Shown: positions 35,017-44,939, counted from the first letter of the stretch. The stretch is 64,000 nt of DNA from Pedobacter sp. Leaf250 (GCF_920984735.1 NZ_CAKLBU010000015.1:55823-119822), one strand, 5' to 3'. The notes: generated from the sequence alone by a model not told the origin. Translations and numbers: made by a program.

Positions 35017-36993
35017 TTTATAACTTCTTTGTGCTACTTTAATATTTTCAAACTTTAATTCTTCTTTATGAAGCTCGAAGTTTACGCCTTCTTTAAATTC
35101 CCATGCGGCAACGTATGCGTAGTTTTCATCATCACGCAATGCTTCGCCCTCTTCAGTTTGATATTCTTCACGGAAGTGGCCACCACAGCTTTCGTTACGG
35201 TTTAATGCATCGATACACATTAACTCGCCCAATTCAATAAAATCGGCAACGCGACCAGCTTTTTCAAGTTCAGGATTTAATTCACCAACAATACCAGGTA
35301 CACGAACATTGCTCCAGAATTCAGCACGTAAAGCCCTGATTTCTTCGATAGCCTCGTTCAAACCCTTTTCATTACGGGCCATTCCACATTTCTCCCACAT
35401 AATGTGACCTAAACGCTTATGGAAATGATCAACAGATTTAGTTCCCTTAATATTGATTAATGTATTTAAAATACCTACAGCTCTTTCTTCAGCTTCAACA
35501 AATGCCGGATGATCTGTTGGGATTGCCTTTACCGAAATTTCTTTTGATAAATAAGCACCAATGGTATAAGGAAGAACGAAATACCCATCAGCCAAACCTT
35601 GCATTAAGGCAGATGCACCTAAACGGTTAGCGCCGTGATCGGAGAAGTTTGCCTCGCCAGTACAATACAAACCAGGAACAGATGTCATTAAGTTATAATC
35701 AACCCAAAGTCCGCCCATGGTATAGTGAACCGCAGGGTAAATACGCATTGGCGTTTCGTAAGGATTTTCACCGGTAATTTGCGCATACATGTCGAACAAG
35801 TTACCGTATTTTTCTTTGATAACGGCAGTACCCAAACGCATGCAGGTTTCTTTATTAGGATTGTGAATACCCGATTTTGAAGCTTCAATTCTTCCATAAC
35901 GTTCGGTGTTTGCTTTAAAATCTAAGTATACAGCCAATTTTGAAGCACCCACACCATAACCTGCATCGCAACGTTCTTTGGCCGCACGAGAAGCCACATC
36001 ACGAGGCACCAGGTTACCAAAAGCAGGATAACGACGCTCTAAATAATAATCTCTTTCATCTTCAGGAATTTCTGAAGCTTTACGGTTATCATCTTTCTTT
36101 TTCGGTACCCAGATTCGTCCATCGTTACGTAACGACTCAGACATCAAAGTTAATTTTGATTGATGATCTCCAGAAACAGGGATACAAGTTGGGTGGATTT
36201 GCGTGTAGCAAGGGTTAGCAAAATATGCACCTTGTTTGTGCGCTTTCCAGGCCGCAGTAACGTTACTTCCCATGGCATTGGTAGAAAGATAGAATACGTT
36301 TCCATAACCACCAGTTCCTAATACCACCGCATGACCGAAGTGACGCTCGATTTCACCTGTAATTAAGTTACGGGCAATAATACCACGAGCTTTTCCATCG
36401 ATTTTAACAACTTCAAGCATTTCATGGCGAGTATACATTTCTACTTTACCCATACCAATCTGGCGTTCTAAAGCAGAGTAAGCACCTAATAATAACTGCT
36501 GACCAGTTTGACCCGCAGCATAAAAAGTACGTTGAACCTGTGTACCACCAAATGAACGGTTATCTAATAAACCACCGTATTCGCGGGCCAAAGGAACACC
36601 TTGAGCCACACATTGATCTATAATGTTAGCACTTACCTCAGCTAAGCGATGCACATTGGCTTCGCGGGCACGGTAATCGCCACCTTTAATTGTATCATAA
36701 AATAAACGGTAAGTACTATCACCATCATTTTGATAATTTTTTGCTGCATTTATACCACCCTGAGCAGCAATAGAGTGCGCTCTGCGAGGTGAATCCTGGA
36801 AACAAAAACATTTTACTTTATAACCCATTTCGGCTAAAGTTGCTGCTGCCGAAGCACCTGCTAAACCCGAACCTACAATAATTACTTCAATAGTTCTTTT
36901 GTTCGATGGGTTAACCAAAGGCACAGAAGACTTAAATTTAGTCCATTTGCTTGTTAATTCGCCTTCTGGAATATTTGAATTAATATCTGACAT
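35014..36993 (-). CDS. sdhA: Succinate dehydrogenase/fumarate reductase flavoprotein subunit
   Basis: A 659-residue FAD enzyme oxidising succinate to fumarate or doing the reverse. The dinucleotide fold is [20 protein letters not shown] (about residues 34-53). The FAD-linking His is in [15 protein letters not shown]. Active-site segments are [25 protein letters not shown], and [10 protein letters not shown] further on. Length and the single cytochrome b partner fit the B-type complex of Bacteroidota and epsilon-proteobacteria. It lies between sdhC (19-bp gap) and sdhB. Confidence 0.96.
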   Translation of the reverse strand: MSDINSNIPEGELTSKWTKFKSSVPLVNPSNKRTIEVIIVGSGLAGASAAATLAEMGYKVKCFCFQDSPRRAHSIAAQGGINAAKNYQNDGDSTYRLFYDTIKGGDYRAREANVHRLAEVSANIIDQCVAQGVPLAREYGGLLDNRSFGGTQVQRTFYAAGQTGQQLLLGAYSALERQIGMGKVEMYTRHEMLEVVKIDGKARGIIARNLITGEIERHFGHAVVLGTGGYGNVFYLSTNAMGSNVTAAWKAHKQGAYFANPCYTQIHPTCIPVSGDHQSKLTLMSESLRNDGRIWVPKKKDDNRKASEIPEDERDYYLERRYPAFGNLVPRDVASRAAKERCDAGYGVGASKLAVYLDFKANTERYGRIEASKSGIHNPNKETCMRLGTAVIKEKYGNLFDMYAQITGENPYETPMRIYPAVHYTMGGLWVDYNLMTSVPGLYCTGEANFSDHGANRLGASALMQGLADGYFVLPYTIGAYLSKEISVKAIPTDHPAFVEAEERAVGILNTLINIKGTKSVDHFHKRLGHIMWEKCGMARNEKGLNEAIEEIRALRAEFWSNVRVPGIVGELNPELEKAGRVADFIELGELMCIDALNRNESCGGHFREEYQTEEGEALRDDENYAYVAAWEFKEGVNFELHKEELKFENIKVAQRSYK

Positions 36994-37012
36994 ATCTCTT
37001 TTGTGCTAAAAA

Positions 37013-37693
37013 TTATTGAATAATACCAAAATAAATTGCAATCGGCATGGCTGCGAAAACGATCGAAATAATGATCGAATACCATACACCTGCACCTTTA
37101 ATGATTCCATTATACTTTGAATGGTTCCAACCCATGGTTTGAAATGCCGAAGCGAAACCATGTAAAAGGTGGTAGCATAACGAAACCATAGCTAAAACAT
37201 AAACTCCAACTCTTAGAGGTTCTTGGAATTTAATTTTCATTACCGCATACAAATCCTCATGTCCATTAGCATCAACTGTTGGGATACCGGTAAAGCGTGA
37301 TACTACCCAGAAATCTTTAAGGTGGACAACCAAGAATATTAACAATAATGTACCCAATAAGCCCATTGAACGGCTATACCATTTACTGTTTGCCTTGCCA
37401 TCGTATTCCGCATATTTAACAGGTCTTGCTTTTTGATTTTGCAATGTTAATCGCAATGCTTGAAAGATGTGTGCTAACAAACCAAGCATCAAAACTACTT
37501 CTCCAGCTCTGATGATCCAGTTAGTAGCCATAAAATGTGCACCAATGTTAAAGGTTAAACCTTGATCATCTAAAAAGATCAAAGCATTAATACCTGCGTG
37601 TACAATTAAAAAGAGTATCAGGAATATTCCTGTAGCACCCATAATAAATTTTTTTCCAATAGATGAGGAAAAAGCATTTCCGAAACCACTCAT
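37013..37693 (-). CDS. sdhC: Succinate dehydrogenase cytochrome b558 subunit
   Basis: A 226-residue membrane anchor with five predicted helices and several histidines suited to bind two haems b (for example in IVHAGINALIF, LAHIFQALRLT, VVHLKDFWVV and CYHLLHGFASAF). It belongs to the b558 family that serves as the only membrane subunit of B-type complexes. It is the first gene of the operon and is preceded by a good Bacteroidota promoter. Confidence 0.94.
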   Translation of the reverse strand: MSGFGNAFSSSIGKKFIMGATGIFLILFLIVHAGINALIFLDDQGLTFNIGAHFMATNWIIRAGEVVLMLGLLAHIFQALRLTLQNQKARPVKYAEYDGKANSKWYSRSMGLLGTLLLIFLVVHLKDFWVVSRFTGIPTVDANGHEDLYAVMKIKFQEPLRVGVYVLAMVSLCYHLLHGFASAFQTMGWNHSKYNGIIKGAGVWYSIIISIVFAAMPIAIYFGIIQ

Positions 37694-37722
37694 TTGATTA
37701 GGATTTATATCTAAATTTCTTG

Positions 37723-37755
37723 CAAAAGTATCTAATTATGACTTTAATTTATAAA
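37723..37755 (-). promoter_or_regulatory. sdhCAB promoter
   Basis: On the minus strand a perfect -7 box TACTTTTG (37730-37723) lies 21 nt after TTTA, a 3/4 match to the -33 element. Predicted leader about 25 nt. The remainder of the spacer to 37990 shows no other clear feature. Confidence 0.55.
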
Positions 37756-37990
37756 CGATTATGACAAAACAGCGATAAATCATTTATTTAGAAACATTCT
37801 AAAAGCAATATTGGATATTCATCTATTTTTATTAAAAATGTAAAGTATTTTAATCAGCGTACATTTTAGATTTATGCTACGCTTTTAGTAAGATGATTTC
37901 TATGCTTGAAGATAAATTTGATGCAAATTGATGTGGCAGGTATACCAGTTACTCGAGAGATTATTATATTCACTTTACAAAATCTTTAAA

Positions 37991-38916
37991 ATGAATAAAA
38001 ATATTTTACTCTCAATTATTGTTCTACTATTTCTATGTTCATGCGGCAGCATGAAAAATATGGCAACCAATCTACAGGCTTTCAAATATAATTACTGTAC
38101 ACCTACTATTCCTTACCTTAGTTCATCAGGATTTTTTCAAGAAAAGAATCCTACAGATTTATCATTTACAACGGTTTCGCTTAATAAGCACGATCAACTT
38201 TTATGTCATTTACTTGGAATAAGTGCAGATTTAAATGAATTATTTTTAGTTAAAAAAGATGGTCCTACAATAACAATAGCTATCTGAGATTGAAGCAAAA
38301 AATTGGTAGTCGAATAGCATTGGCACAATCTCAACTAACTGCTGTAGCAGCAGAACTTGATTGTGAAGGTGAGCGATCTGATATGGCCGCAGATTATTTA
38401 GACGGTTTAAATAGCAAGCGAAACCGACAATTAACTGTTGGATCAGTTATAGTTGGTGCACTTACTACTGTAGCAGGCGCCGTAACGAAAAATAGTACGC
38501 AGACTATTATAGGCATTAGCGGTGGTTTAGTTAGTGCCGGGCTTGGGGCAATGACCATTAATCCAAAAGGAAAAAAAGTTGAATTTTACCATGAGCATAA
38601 TCTCTTAAGAGCAATTTGGAGAGAGGGAGAGAAGAATTCAGATTATCCGGATTTTGTTTGGAAAATGTTGAACGAAAAAGAGTTTAGTACAAATGGTAAC
38701 GTAACTTTAATTAAAAGTATAAAGAGCCGATGGCTGCAATTTGAATTTAATGGAGGTGTAGATGTTGATGAAGAAAAACTTTTATTTGGAAATGGAGGAT
38801 TTTATAGATCAGAGGATTTACATACGCGATCTGCAATGATTAATCAACTCCAATCTACCATCCGATCAATCCATCAAGATTTTATTAGTTTAATGAGTTT
38901 GGTAGATTCAATATAA
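37991..38916 (+). pseudogene. Lipoprotein gene interrupted by a frameshift
   Basis: Two abutting frames appear to be one gene. The first (37991-38287, 98 residues) starts with a lipoprotein signal, MNKNILLSIIVLLFLCSC, with Cys18 as the likely lipidated residue, and stops at TGA 38285. The second continues in the -1 frame from at least 38254 and runs to 38916, with no ATG near its beginning and only a TTG at 38290. It contains RIALAQSQLTAVAAELDCEG and a glycine-rich hydrophobic segment (TVGSVIVGALTTVAGAV). A one-base loss near 38282-38290, or a slip in the A6 run at 38252, would explain the break. Function unknown. It may be a true pseudogene, an assembly error or, less likely, programmed frameshifting. 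Confidence 0.65.
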
Positions 38917-38980
38917 AACCACCATTAACTTTTAGTGAATAGTTTATATTAACCACCCATTTGGAAAAATGTTAAACAAA

Positions 38981-39010
38981 AAAAGTCCCGATTTGCATCG
39001 GGACTTTTTA
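38981..39010. terminator. Bidirectional terminator between the lipoprotein gene and csp
   Basis: A perfect 9-bp stem AGTCCCGAT/ATCGGGACT with a TTGC loop has A-run and T-run flanks, so it can work on both strands. Confidence 0.85.
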
Positions 39011-39032
39011 CGATTTATGTGTTCGAGTTTTC

Positions 39033-39224
39033 TTAAGCTACTTTTACATTTACCGCGTTTAGGCCTTTTCTACCTTCTTCTACATCGTAGTTTACGGTAT
39101 CATTCTCGCGAATGTTGTCAATTAAGCCTGAAGCATGAACAAAAATTTCGGCATCGCCATTAGATGGAGTGATAAATCCGAAACCTTTAGTTTCATTAAA
39201 AAATTTTACTGTTCCTTGTTGCAT
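39033..39224 (-). CDS. Cold-shock domain protein (CspA family)
   Basis: A 63-residue single cold-shock domain protein that binds single-stranded RNA or DNA. RNP1 (KGFGFI) and RNP2 (IFVHASGL) are both present, in the order MQQGTVKFFNETKGFGFITP. It is monocistronic. Its predicted leader is only about 18 nt, much shorter than the long regulatory leaders of enterobacterial cspA, so cold regulation by a leader RNA is not suggested. Confidence 0.95.
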   Translation of the reverse strand: MQQGTVKFFNETKGFGFITPSNGDAEIFVHASGLIDNIRENDTVNYDVEEGRKGLNAVNVKVA

Positions 39225-39246
39225 TATATTGTATTTTAATTTGAAT

Positions 39247-39277
39247 CAAAGGTAAGGTTAAATACCTATAGATCAAT
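39247..39277 (-). promoter_or_regulatory. Promoter of the cold-shock gene
   Basis: On the minus strand a perfect -7 box TACCTTTG (39254-39247) is preceded after 19 nt by ATTG (39277-39274), a 3/4 match to the -33 element. Confidence 0.6.
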
Positions 39278-39336
39278 TTTTTATTTTTAATAATTTAAAT
39301 TAATTCTAAATATATTGATTGATTGAGCATTAAGCC

Positions 39337-39959
39337 CTATTTTGAAGCCTTACTTAATCCATCCATACTTGAAGAATCTCCAGGTTTTATGAGTAAAGCC
39401 CTTTCAAAACAAGTTTTTGCGGCTTCTTTTCTATTCGATAATAGCACTGCCCAGGCCATCATGTGGTTCCCATCATAATCAAATGGATAAGCCTCAACAA
39501 CCTTTGTAAAATATTTTATCGCCCCTTTGTAGTCCTTTTTATTGTAGGTCAGTACGCCAGTCCAATAGTTTGCTTGTTTATTTTGAGGATCAATTTTTAG
39601 AACACCTTTGTATTGTTCCATCACTTTATCCAAATCCTTTAAAAAAACCAAAGGTTTTATTAATGCAAATTTAGCCTCAATAGCACTGGGACGAATCTTT
39701 ACGGCTTTATTGTAATAATTGATAGAACTTCTATAATCTTTGGAAAGATAGTACAACCATCCCATTCGGAAGCTTACTTCGTAATTTTCATCATTATAAT
39801 AGGGCTAATATAACCAATTGCCTTTGTGTAGTTTTTTCTACTTTCCTCTTTATAGCTATTTTGAAAAGCCTTTTGTAGAGTTAAGTTGCTTTGAGCACTC
39901 ACCTCCAAAATTGGTAAGCTCAAAATAATGTATACGGCAAATAGTCTAAATAATATCAT
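39337..39959 (-). pseudogene. Exported TPR protein gene interrupted by a frameshift
   Basis: The start (ATG at 39959) gives a signal peptide ending EVSAQS and then KNYTKAIGYISP, after which the frame runs into a stop at 39774. Shifting by one base at the CCC/TATTAT junction near 39805 restores YYNDENYEVSFRMGWLYYL and continues into the 142-residue frame 39337-39765. That frame has three to four TPR units (DYRSSINYYNKAVKIRP, DYKGAIKYFTKVVEAYP, RKEAAKTCFERALLIKP). One missing C explains everything. TPR proteins of this kind are protein-interaction scaffolds; the specific role is not evident. Confidence 0.75.
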
Positions 39960-40133
39960 GTATGTTGATTAAACAGTACACCAAAAATATCAGAATTACA
40001 GCCAATTAGGTAATTTAAAAAGCCAAATGAGGTTCGATTTAACAAAATATAACATTCCAGCACTACAGTTTATGGTAGAAATATACTGTGATAAACAAAG
40101 TTTAACTACACGCAGATTGTAACAGTGCCAATA

Positions 40134-40835
40134 TTACATTCCTTTTTGCTGATTGATAAAAGCGCTGTAAGCATCGCCGATTGGCAATTCTGCATGATTG
40201 AGTTGCACCTTTTTGTTATGAATGGATTTAATTTTATTTAAAGCCACAATAAAACTTCTGTGAATCCTGGCAAACTGGTTATCGGGCAGTTTTTCCAAAA
40301 TCTTTTTCATGGTCATCAGTGTTAAAAGTGGTTTATCAATCCCATTCAAATAAATTTTTAAATAATCGCCCATACTCTCAATATATTCCACATCGCGAAG
40401 CAGAATTTTAATCATTTTATATTCAGCATAAACATATATACTTTCATCGTTTCCAGTTTCTACCGTAGCATTTTTATATTTATGATAATCGATGGCTTTT
40501 TCTATAGCAGCAGTAAAACGTTTAAAATCTATCGGTTTTAAAAGGTAATCTAAAGCCTGTAGTTCGTAGCTTTCAAAAGCATAATTTTTGTATGCCGTGG
40601 TAAAAATAATCATTGGACTGTGCTCCAAACTGCGCACCAATTCTACACCGGTAATATCAGGCATATTTACATCAACAAAAAGCAAATCAATGGCATTGTT
40701 TTTTAGGTATTCGGCTCCTGAAAGCGCATTTTCAAAAACCTGAATAATTTGAAGCGCAGGAAATTTTGCTACATAAGTTTTAATGAGTTCGAGCGCTAAG
40801 GGCTCATCATCAATTGCCACACATTTTAAAGCCAT
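40134..40835 (-). CDS. LytTR-type response regulator
   Basis: A 233-residue regulator. The receiver domain has AIDDEPLALELI, phosphoacceptor Asp55 (LLFVDVNMPDITG) and the Lys of LDYLLKPIDF. The LytTR DNA-binding domain starts at about residue 133 (YVYAEYKMIKILLRDVEYIE). It is paralogous to the regulator at 20261-21010 but lacks the Ala/Pro linker. It lies 15 bp downstream of its kinase gene. Confidence 0.93.
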   Translation of the reverse strand: MALKCVAIDDEPLALELIKTYVAKFPALQIIQVFENALSGAEYLKNNAIDLLFVDVNMPDITGVELVRSLEHSPMIIFTTAYKNYAFESYELQALDYLLKPIDFKRFTAAIEKAIDYHKYKNATVETGNDESIYVYAEYKMIKILLRDVEYIESMGDYLKIYLNGIDKPLLTLMTMKKILEKLPDNQFARIHRSFIVALNKIKSIHNKKVQLNHAELPIGDAYSAFINQQKGM

Positions 40836-40850
40836 AATTTATTGTTATGG

Positions 40851-42038
40851 TTAGCAATTTAAGCAAAGCTCAACCAAAAAACTGCTATTATATTGTTTAA
40901 TATTTAATTTAAATTGATCAGGATAGAGGTGATTTAGTCTTCTTTGAGTATTTGCAATTCCAATTCCCGCACGTTCCAATTTAGTGGTATTGTTATAGAT
41001 TTTATTTTCGCAAGTAAAATTGATTTTGCGGTCTTCAATTTCCAAATGAATGTTTATTACCGGTTTTTCTATTTTCGATACGCCATATTTGAATGCATTT
41101 TCTATAAAGGTCATAAAAATCAATGGCCCAATTTGCTTTCCATCAGCACTGCCAACAATATGAAAATTTATTTCCGAATTGCTTCCAAGCCTTAGTCGCT
41201 GCAATTCGATATAATCTTTAATGCAATTAATTTCATCATTTAATGGAACAAAATCCTGCACAACATCGTCAGTAACATAACGCATAATATTCGAAAGTTT
41301 CATGATGCTTTCTGAAGTATGCTCACTATTAATTACCGAAAGGGTATAAATATTATTGAGCGTATTGAACAAAAAATGAGGATTAATTTGTGCCTTCAGA
41401 AACGAAAGCTCTGCAATTGCTTTATCGGCCTCAGCTTTTATCACTTTCGATTCGGCATTTTGCCACCGCTGCACAGTACAGGTTGCAATGCTTAAACCCA
41501 TTATCATAAAAAATAAAAACAAACTAATGATATCAATTTTGATGGGTCTGCGGAAATCAAGAAAAGGATTGTTTCTGCCAAAATTTGGATCTTGCATTCG
41601 TAAACCCTCATGCGGCAATGGCCCAAAAGGCATTTGTAAAACTGGTTTAGCACTGGTATCATCCACCATTTGAGGTGGCTTATTAAATCCACTTGGAGGT
41701 ACTTCTCCAGGACGGCCAAATACACCTATCATATTTCTGTTATGGCCCAATAATTTATCGTAAGGTTGGGCATAATAAACGAAACTGAACAGTAATAAAA
41801 CAGATAAAATGTAAAATAAGTATCGTTTCTTAAACATTAACCGAGGTACCAAAACCAAGGCATTGAAATAAAATATGATGATATAGGTGAGGCAGAACAG
41901 CCAATAATAAGGCGAGGCAAGCAACATTAAATTATTCTGGTCCACCTGCTCATGATTAATGAACAATATTGGAAAGGACAAAAACAAAAGCCAACCCGCT
42001 AAATGGATAATGAAAGTTGGTGTTTTAAAATGCTGCAT
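40851..42038 (-). CDS. LytS-type sensor histidine kinase
   Basis: A 395-residue membrane kinase. Three helices at about 10-30, 42-64 and 72-92 are followed by a proline- and methionine-rich segment (about 105-158) that probably faces the periplasm, then a fourth helix near 170-187. The catalytic part has QINPHFLFNTLNNI with the phosphoacceptor His near residue 220, the N-box IENAFKYGV, and GIGIANTQRRL. The Pro/Met-rich loop is absent from the other LytS-type kinase in the window and could bind a ligand or metal; that is inference. Confidence 0.92.
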   Translation of the reverse strand: MQHFKTPTFIIHLAGWLLFLSFPILFINHEQVDQNNLMLLASPYYWLFCLTYIIIFYFNALVLVPRLMFKKRYLFYILSVLLLFSFVYYAQPYDKLLGHNRNMIGVFGRPGEVPPSGFNKPPQMVDDTSAKPVLQMPFGPLPHEGLRMQDPNFGRNNPFLDFRRPIKIDIISLFLFFMIMGLSIATCTVQRWQNAESKVIKAEADKAIAELSFLKAQINPHFLFNTLNNIYTLSVINSEHTSESIMKLSNIMRYVTDDVVQDFVPLNDEINCIKDYIELQRLRLGSNSEINFHIVGSADGKQIGPLIFMTFIENAFKYGVSKIEKPVINIHLEIEDRKINFTCENKIYNNTTKLERAGIGIANTQRRLNHLYPDQFKLNIKQYNSSFLVELCLNC

Positions 42039-42073
42039 GCTACAAATTAATAATTTTTGGGCTGTTATCTCAT

Positions 42074-42583
42074 TTAGCCATAAACAACTTCATGAGTTTG
42101 CTCGTAATTGATCATCAACTTATTGGTTGTCTTAAGCATAAAAGTTTGATTAAACTCTCCTTTTTTATCGTAACTTAAAATCAATATATCATTAACAATT
42201 TCATGTAAAACCAATTTCGGGCTGGTATAGGTAAGCGTAACGATGTGGGCTGCTTTATTCAATAAATCTGATTCAGCAATTTGCAATTCAGCCCATTCAA
42301 ATAATAGCGGTTTTCCACTCACATCTGCCAGTATTGGCATTTTATTTTTTAAAGTTTCAATCGTACCCATTACTGTATAATGGAGTTTTTGGTGCAAATT
42401 TTTAGCTTTTAAATTGGCCTTAATCATTTGCGAAAAAGTATGCAAACTTTCTCCAACGTTATAGGCCTTTGATTTTTTTTGAAATTCTTTATAAGTATCA
42501 TGAAAAATTCTGCGTTCGAAATCTGTTCTGCACATGAAATTAAAATACTGTTTAGCGCTAATGTTAATAAAAGCTAAAGCCAT
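42074..42583 (-). CDS. Hypothetical protein upstream of the LytS/LytTR pair
   Basis: A 169-residue soluble protein I do not recognise. The first half is basic and predicted helical (FERRIFHDTYKEFQKKSKAY, and KANLKAKNLHQKLHYTVMG). The second half is strand-rich and ends INYEQTHEVVYG. There is no signal peptide, membrane segment or known motif. It lies 35 bp upstream of the kinase gene on the same strand, so it may be the first gene of that operon. The 296-bp gap before it (42584-42879) shows no clear feature. Confidence 0.65.
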   Translation of the reverse strand: MALAFINISAKQYFNFMCRTDFERRIFHDTYKEFQKKSKAYNVGESLHTFSQMIKANLKAKNLHQKLHYTVMGTIETLKNKMPILADVSGKPLLFEWAELQIAESDLLNKAAHIVTLTYTSPKLVLHEIVNDILILSYDKKGEFNQTFMLKTTNKLMINYEQTHEVVYG

Positions 42584-42879
42584 ACGCTGTGGTTTTAATT
42601 ACTGGTTCAAAGATGAAATAATAAAAATCCGATTTCTTTAAAGTGTCGTCAAACACTACTTATCAATCGGCAAATACGAAACTAAATGCCAATAATGAAT
42701 TTAGAATGAACTTGTTATTTGCTTAAACGAGTTATTTTGAATATTCGCTTCAATGCAATGAAAAAAAGATTTGAAAGATAAAATCGCTTTTCACCTTGCT
42801 AAATTGCTTTTTATAAAACACTTTAAGCGTTGGCAGGTTAATTAAATACAAAAGAATATCTAACCAAAAACTAAATAAT

Positions 42880-43227
42880 ATGGAAACGAGAAACAATCAT
42901 GCTTTAATTCAGGCACTATTGGATTGTGCTATGGCTTGTGAGCATTGCGGATCTTCAAGCTTAAAAGAAGAGCAAGACATCACCATGATGATTGAGTGCA
43001 TTAAGTTGAATAGAGATTGTGCCGACATTTGCACACAAGCTGCGAGATTGCTTCAACGAGATTCAGTTATCGGACGGCAATATTTATTATTGTGTGAAGA
43101 GATTTGTCGCTTATGCGCTGAAGAATGCGGTAATCACGACCACGAACATTGCAGGCAATGTGCGGTTGCCTGCGAAGAATGTGCCGATGCTTGCCATGCC
43201 AACCACGAACCAATTGAGCAAGATTAA
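42880..43227 (+). CDS. Cysteine-rich four-helix-bundle copper-binding protein
   Basis: A 115-residue protein with 15 cysteines (positions 16, 20, 23, 40, 47, 51, 72, 76, 79, 83, 91, 94, 98, 101, 105), mostly spaced i to i+3/i+4 so that they line the core of a four-helix bundle. This is the pattern of the copper-storage-like proteins (DUF326). There is no signal peptide, so it would act in the cytosol, sequestering Cu(I). A short His/Asp segment, NHDHEH, lies at about 85-90. It is monocistronic with a strong terminator. No copper exporter or regulator is adjacent. Confidence 0.9.
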   Translation: METRNNHALIQALLDCAMACEHCGSSSLKEEQDITMMIECIKLNRDCADICTQAARLLQRDSVIGRQYLLLCEEICRLCAEECGNHDHEHCRQCAVACEECADACHANHEPIEQD

Positions 43228-43235
43228 TTGCAAAA

Positions 43236-43272
43236 AAAATGTCCCGAATTCAAAATTCGGGACATTTTTTTT
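43236..43272. terminator. Bidirectional terminator between copper-protein and protease genes
   Basis: A perfect 12-bp stem ATGTCCCGAATT/AATTCGGGACAT with a CAA loop is flanked by A-run and T-run. Confidence 0.9.
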
Positions 43273-43285
43273 ATTAGGCTATAAT

Positions 43286-44839
43286 TTATTGAGCTGGGAA
43301 ACTGAAATTATAAGTTCCTTGTTCGCTCACACCAGAAATACTAATCATATTGTTTCTTCCTTGCGGTAATGCTTTTTGAACATCAGCAACCGAATTTACA
43401 GCCTGACCATTTACTTTTGTAATGATTAAACCTTTCTCAACACCAATGTTATCGAAAGCTTTACCTGTAACTACAGAAGTAACCACAACGCCGCCATTAA
43501 TTCCAAATTTAGTTTTTTGAGCTTGTGTTGCAGGCGCAAATGTTGCACCTAATTTAGAAACTTCAACGCTTTTTGCTGCTGTATTATTTGCAGTTAAACC
43601 AATGCTTGATTCGCCTTTTAATGTTACAGTGATATCTTTTAACGAGCCATCTCTCAAAACGCCCAACTTCACTTTATCACCTGGATTTAAACGACCAATT
43701 TTTTCTTGTAAATCTGGTGAATCATTAATTACAACACCATCTACTTTTTTGATAATATCACCTTTTTTAATTCCCGCAGCAGCACCACCGCCACCAGCTA
43801 CAACATCACTCACGTATAATCCGCTTACTTCGGAAGTAGTAATGCCTTCTGGTTTCTCGTCACCACTTAATGGATAAAAGTTTACGCCAATGTACCCACG
43901 TTTCACTGAACCATATTTCATAAAATCATCAACAATTTTACGGGCTAAGTTAACCGGGATAGCAAAACCATAACCTTGATTGTATCCGCTTTGTGAAGCA
44001 ATTGCAGAATTAATACCTACTAATTCTCCGTTTGCATTAACTAAAGCACCACCACTATTACCTGGGTTAATGGCTGCATCAGTTTGAATAAAAGATTCAA
44101 TGCTGGTATTTGCCGGCGCTTGTGGTCTTTTGCCTGTACGTTGGTATTCTCGGTATTCTTCTTCGGTTATTTCATTACCTTGTTGCTCACGACCAATAAT
44201 ACCAATACTTCTATTTTTAGCACTTACAATACCTGCTGTAACAGTGGTTTGCAAATCAAGCGGGAAACCAACTGCCAATACCCATTCACCTACCTGAACG
44301 TTATCAGAGTTACCCATTTTTACTACTGGTAATCCTGTTGCATTTACTTTAATTAAGGCTAAATCAGTATTTGGATCACGACCAATTACCGTTGCTTCAA
44401 CCTTGCGTCTATCCGTTAAAACAACTTCTACCTTACTTGCATTTTCAACTACATGGTTATTGGTTACAATGTATCCATCCTGACTAATAATTACACCTGA
44501 ACCTGATGCAGCCCTAGGTTGGCGCTGCATTTGTCGGCCGCCACCTCCGAAGAAATCGTCGAACATATCAAATGGTGACGAGCCTTTGCTGCTACCACCA
44601 CTTTTTGCTTCATAGGTTGTTTTAATGTGAACAACTCCTGGCGCAACAGCTGCAGCTGCTTGGGTAAAATCTGCTGTACCTGCTGATGAAATTTTAAGTG
44701 GGTTATTAGCAAAATATAAATTCTGTTTCTCTGAAATTGTACTGCCAGTTTGGTTACGCTCAAATAGTTTGTAACCTCCAATTGCTGCTGCTCCACCTAT
44801 AAAAGCAGCTAACATGGTAATTCCTAATATTTTTTTCAT
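43286..44839 (-). CDS. Do-type periplasmic serine protease (DegP/DegQ family)
   Basis: A 517-residue envelope protease/chaperone for misfolded proteins. There is a signal or anchor segment at about 1-27, a Gly/Gln-rich LA-loop-like stretch (FDDFFGGGGRQMQRQP), and the trypsin-like triad: His near residue 129 (VTNNHVVENA), Asp near 159 (NTDLALIKV), Ser near 260 (AINPGNSGGALV). Two PDZ domains follow (about 305-410 and 425-510). It is convergent with the copper-protein gene and monocistronic. Confidence 0.95.
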   Translation of the reverse strand: MKKILGITMLAAFIGGAAAIGGYKLFERNQTGSTISEKQNLYFANNPLKISSAGTADFTQAAAAVAPGVVHIKTTYEAKSGGSSKGSSPFDMFDDFFGGGGRQMQRQPRAASGSGVIISQDGYIVTNNHVVENASKVEVVLTDRRKVEATVIGRDPNTDLALIKVNATGLPVVKMGNSDNVQVGEWVLAVGFPLDLQTTVTAGIVSAKNRSIGIIGREQQGNEITEEEYREYQRTGKRPQAPANTSIESFIQTDAAINPGNSGGALVNANGELVGINSAIASQSGYNQGYGFAIPVNLARKIVDDFMKYGSVKRGYIGVNFYPLSGDEKPEGITTSEVSGLYVSDVVAGGGGAAAGIKKGDIIKKVDGVVINDSPDLQEKIGRLNPGDKVKLGVLRDGSLKDITVTLKGESSIGLTANNTAAKSVEVSKLGATFAPATQAQKTKFGINGGVVVTSVVTGKAFDNIGVEKGLIITKVNGQAVNSVADVQKALPQGRNNMISISGVSEQGTYNFSFPAQ

Positions 44840-44939
44840 GTGTTTAAATATTGTTTTTTAGTGGTCATGAAGCTATCAAAAGCTTTGATTATTTTCTGTT
44901 TTAGCTTTTAATGTTTCATGTGTTTACATATTGTTTTTA
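44834..44939. repeat. Duplicated start/leader segment upstream of the protease gene
   Basis: A roughly 26-bp stretch covering the protease start codon (44834-44859) recurs 80 bp upstream (44914-44939) with one internal mismatch. In the upstream copy the ATG opens only a two-codon frame. The remaining 470-bp spacer to dapF holds one small hairpin (AGCAGAT/ATCTGCT, 45035-45064) and nothing else I can support. Confidence 0.6.

Noticed and set aside
38252..38287. Programmed -1 frameshifting at the A6 run of the lipoprotein gene
   Set aside because: In the reading frame the run is AAA AAA after GTT, not the usual slippery heptamer, and no stimulatory stem-loop follows. A simple base loss is more likely.
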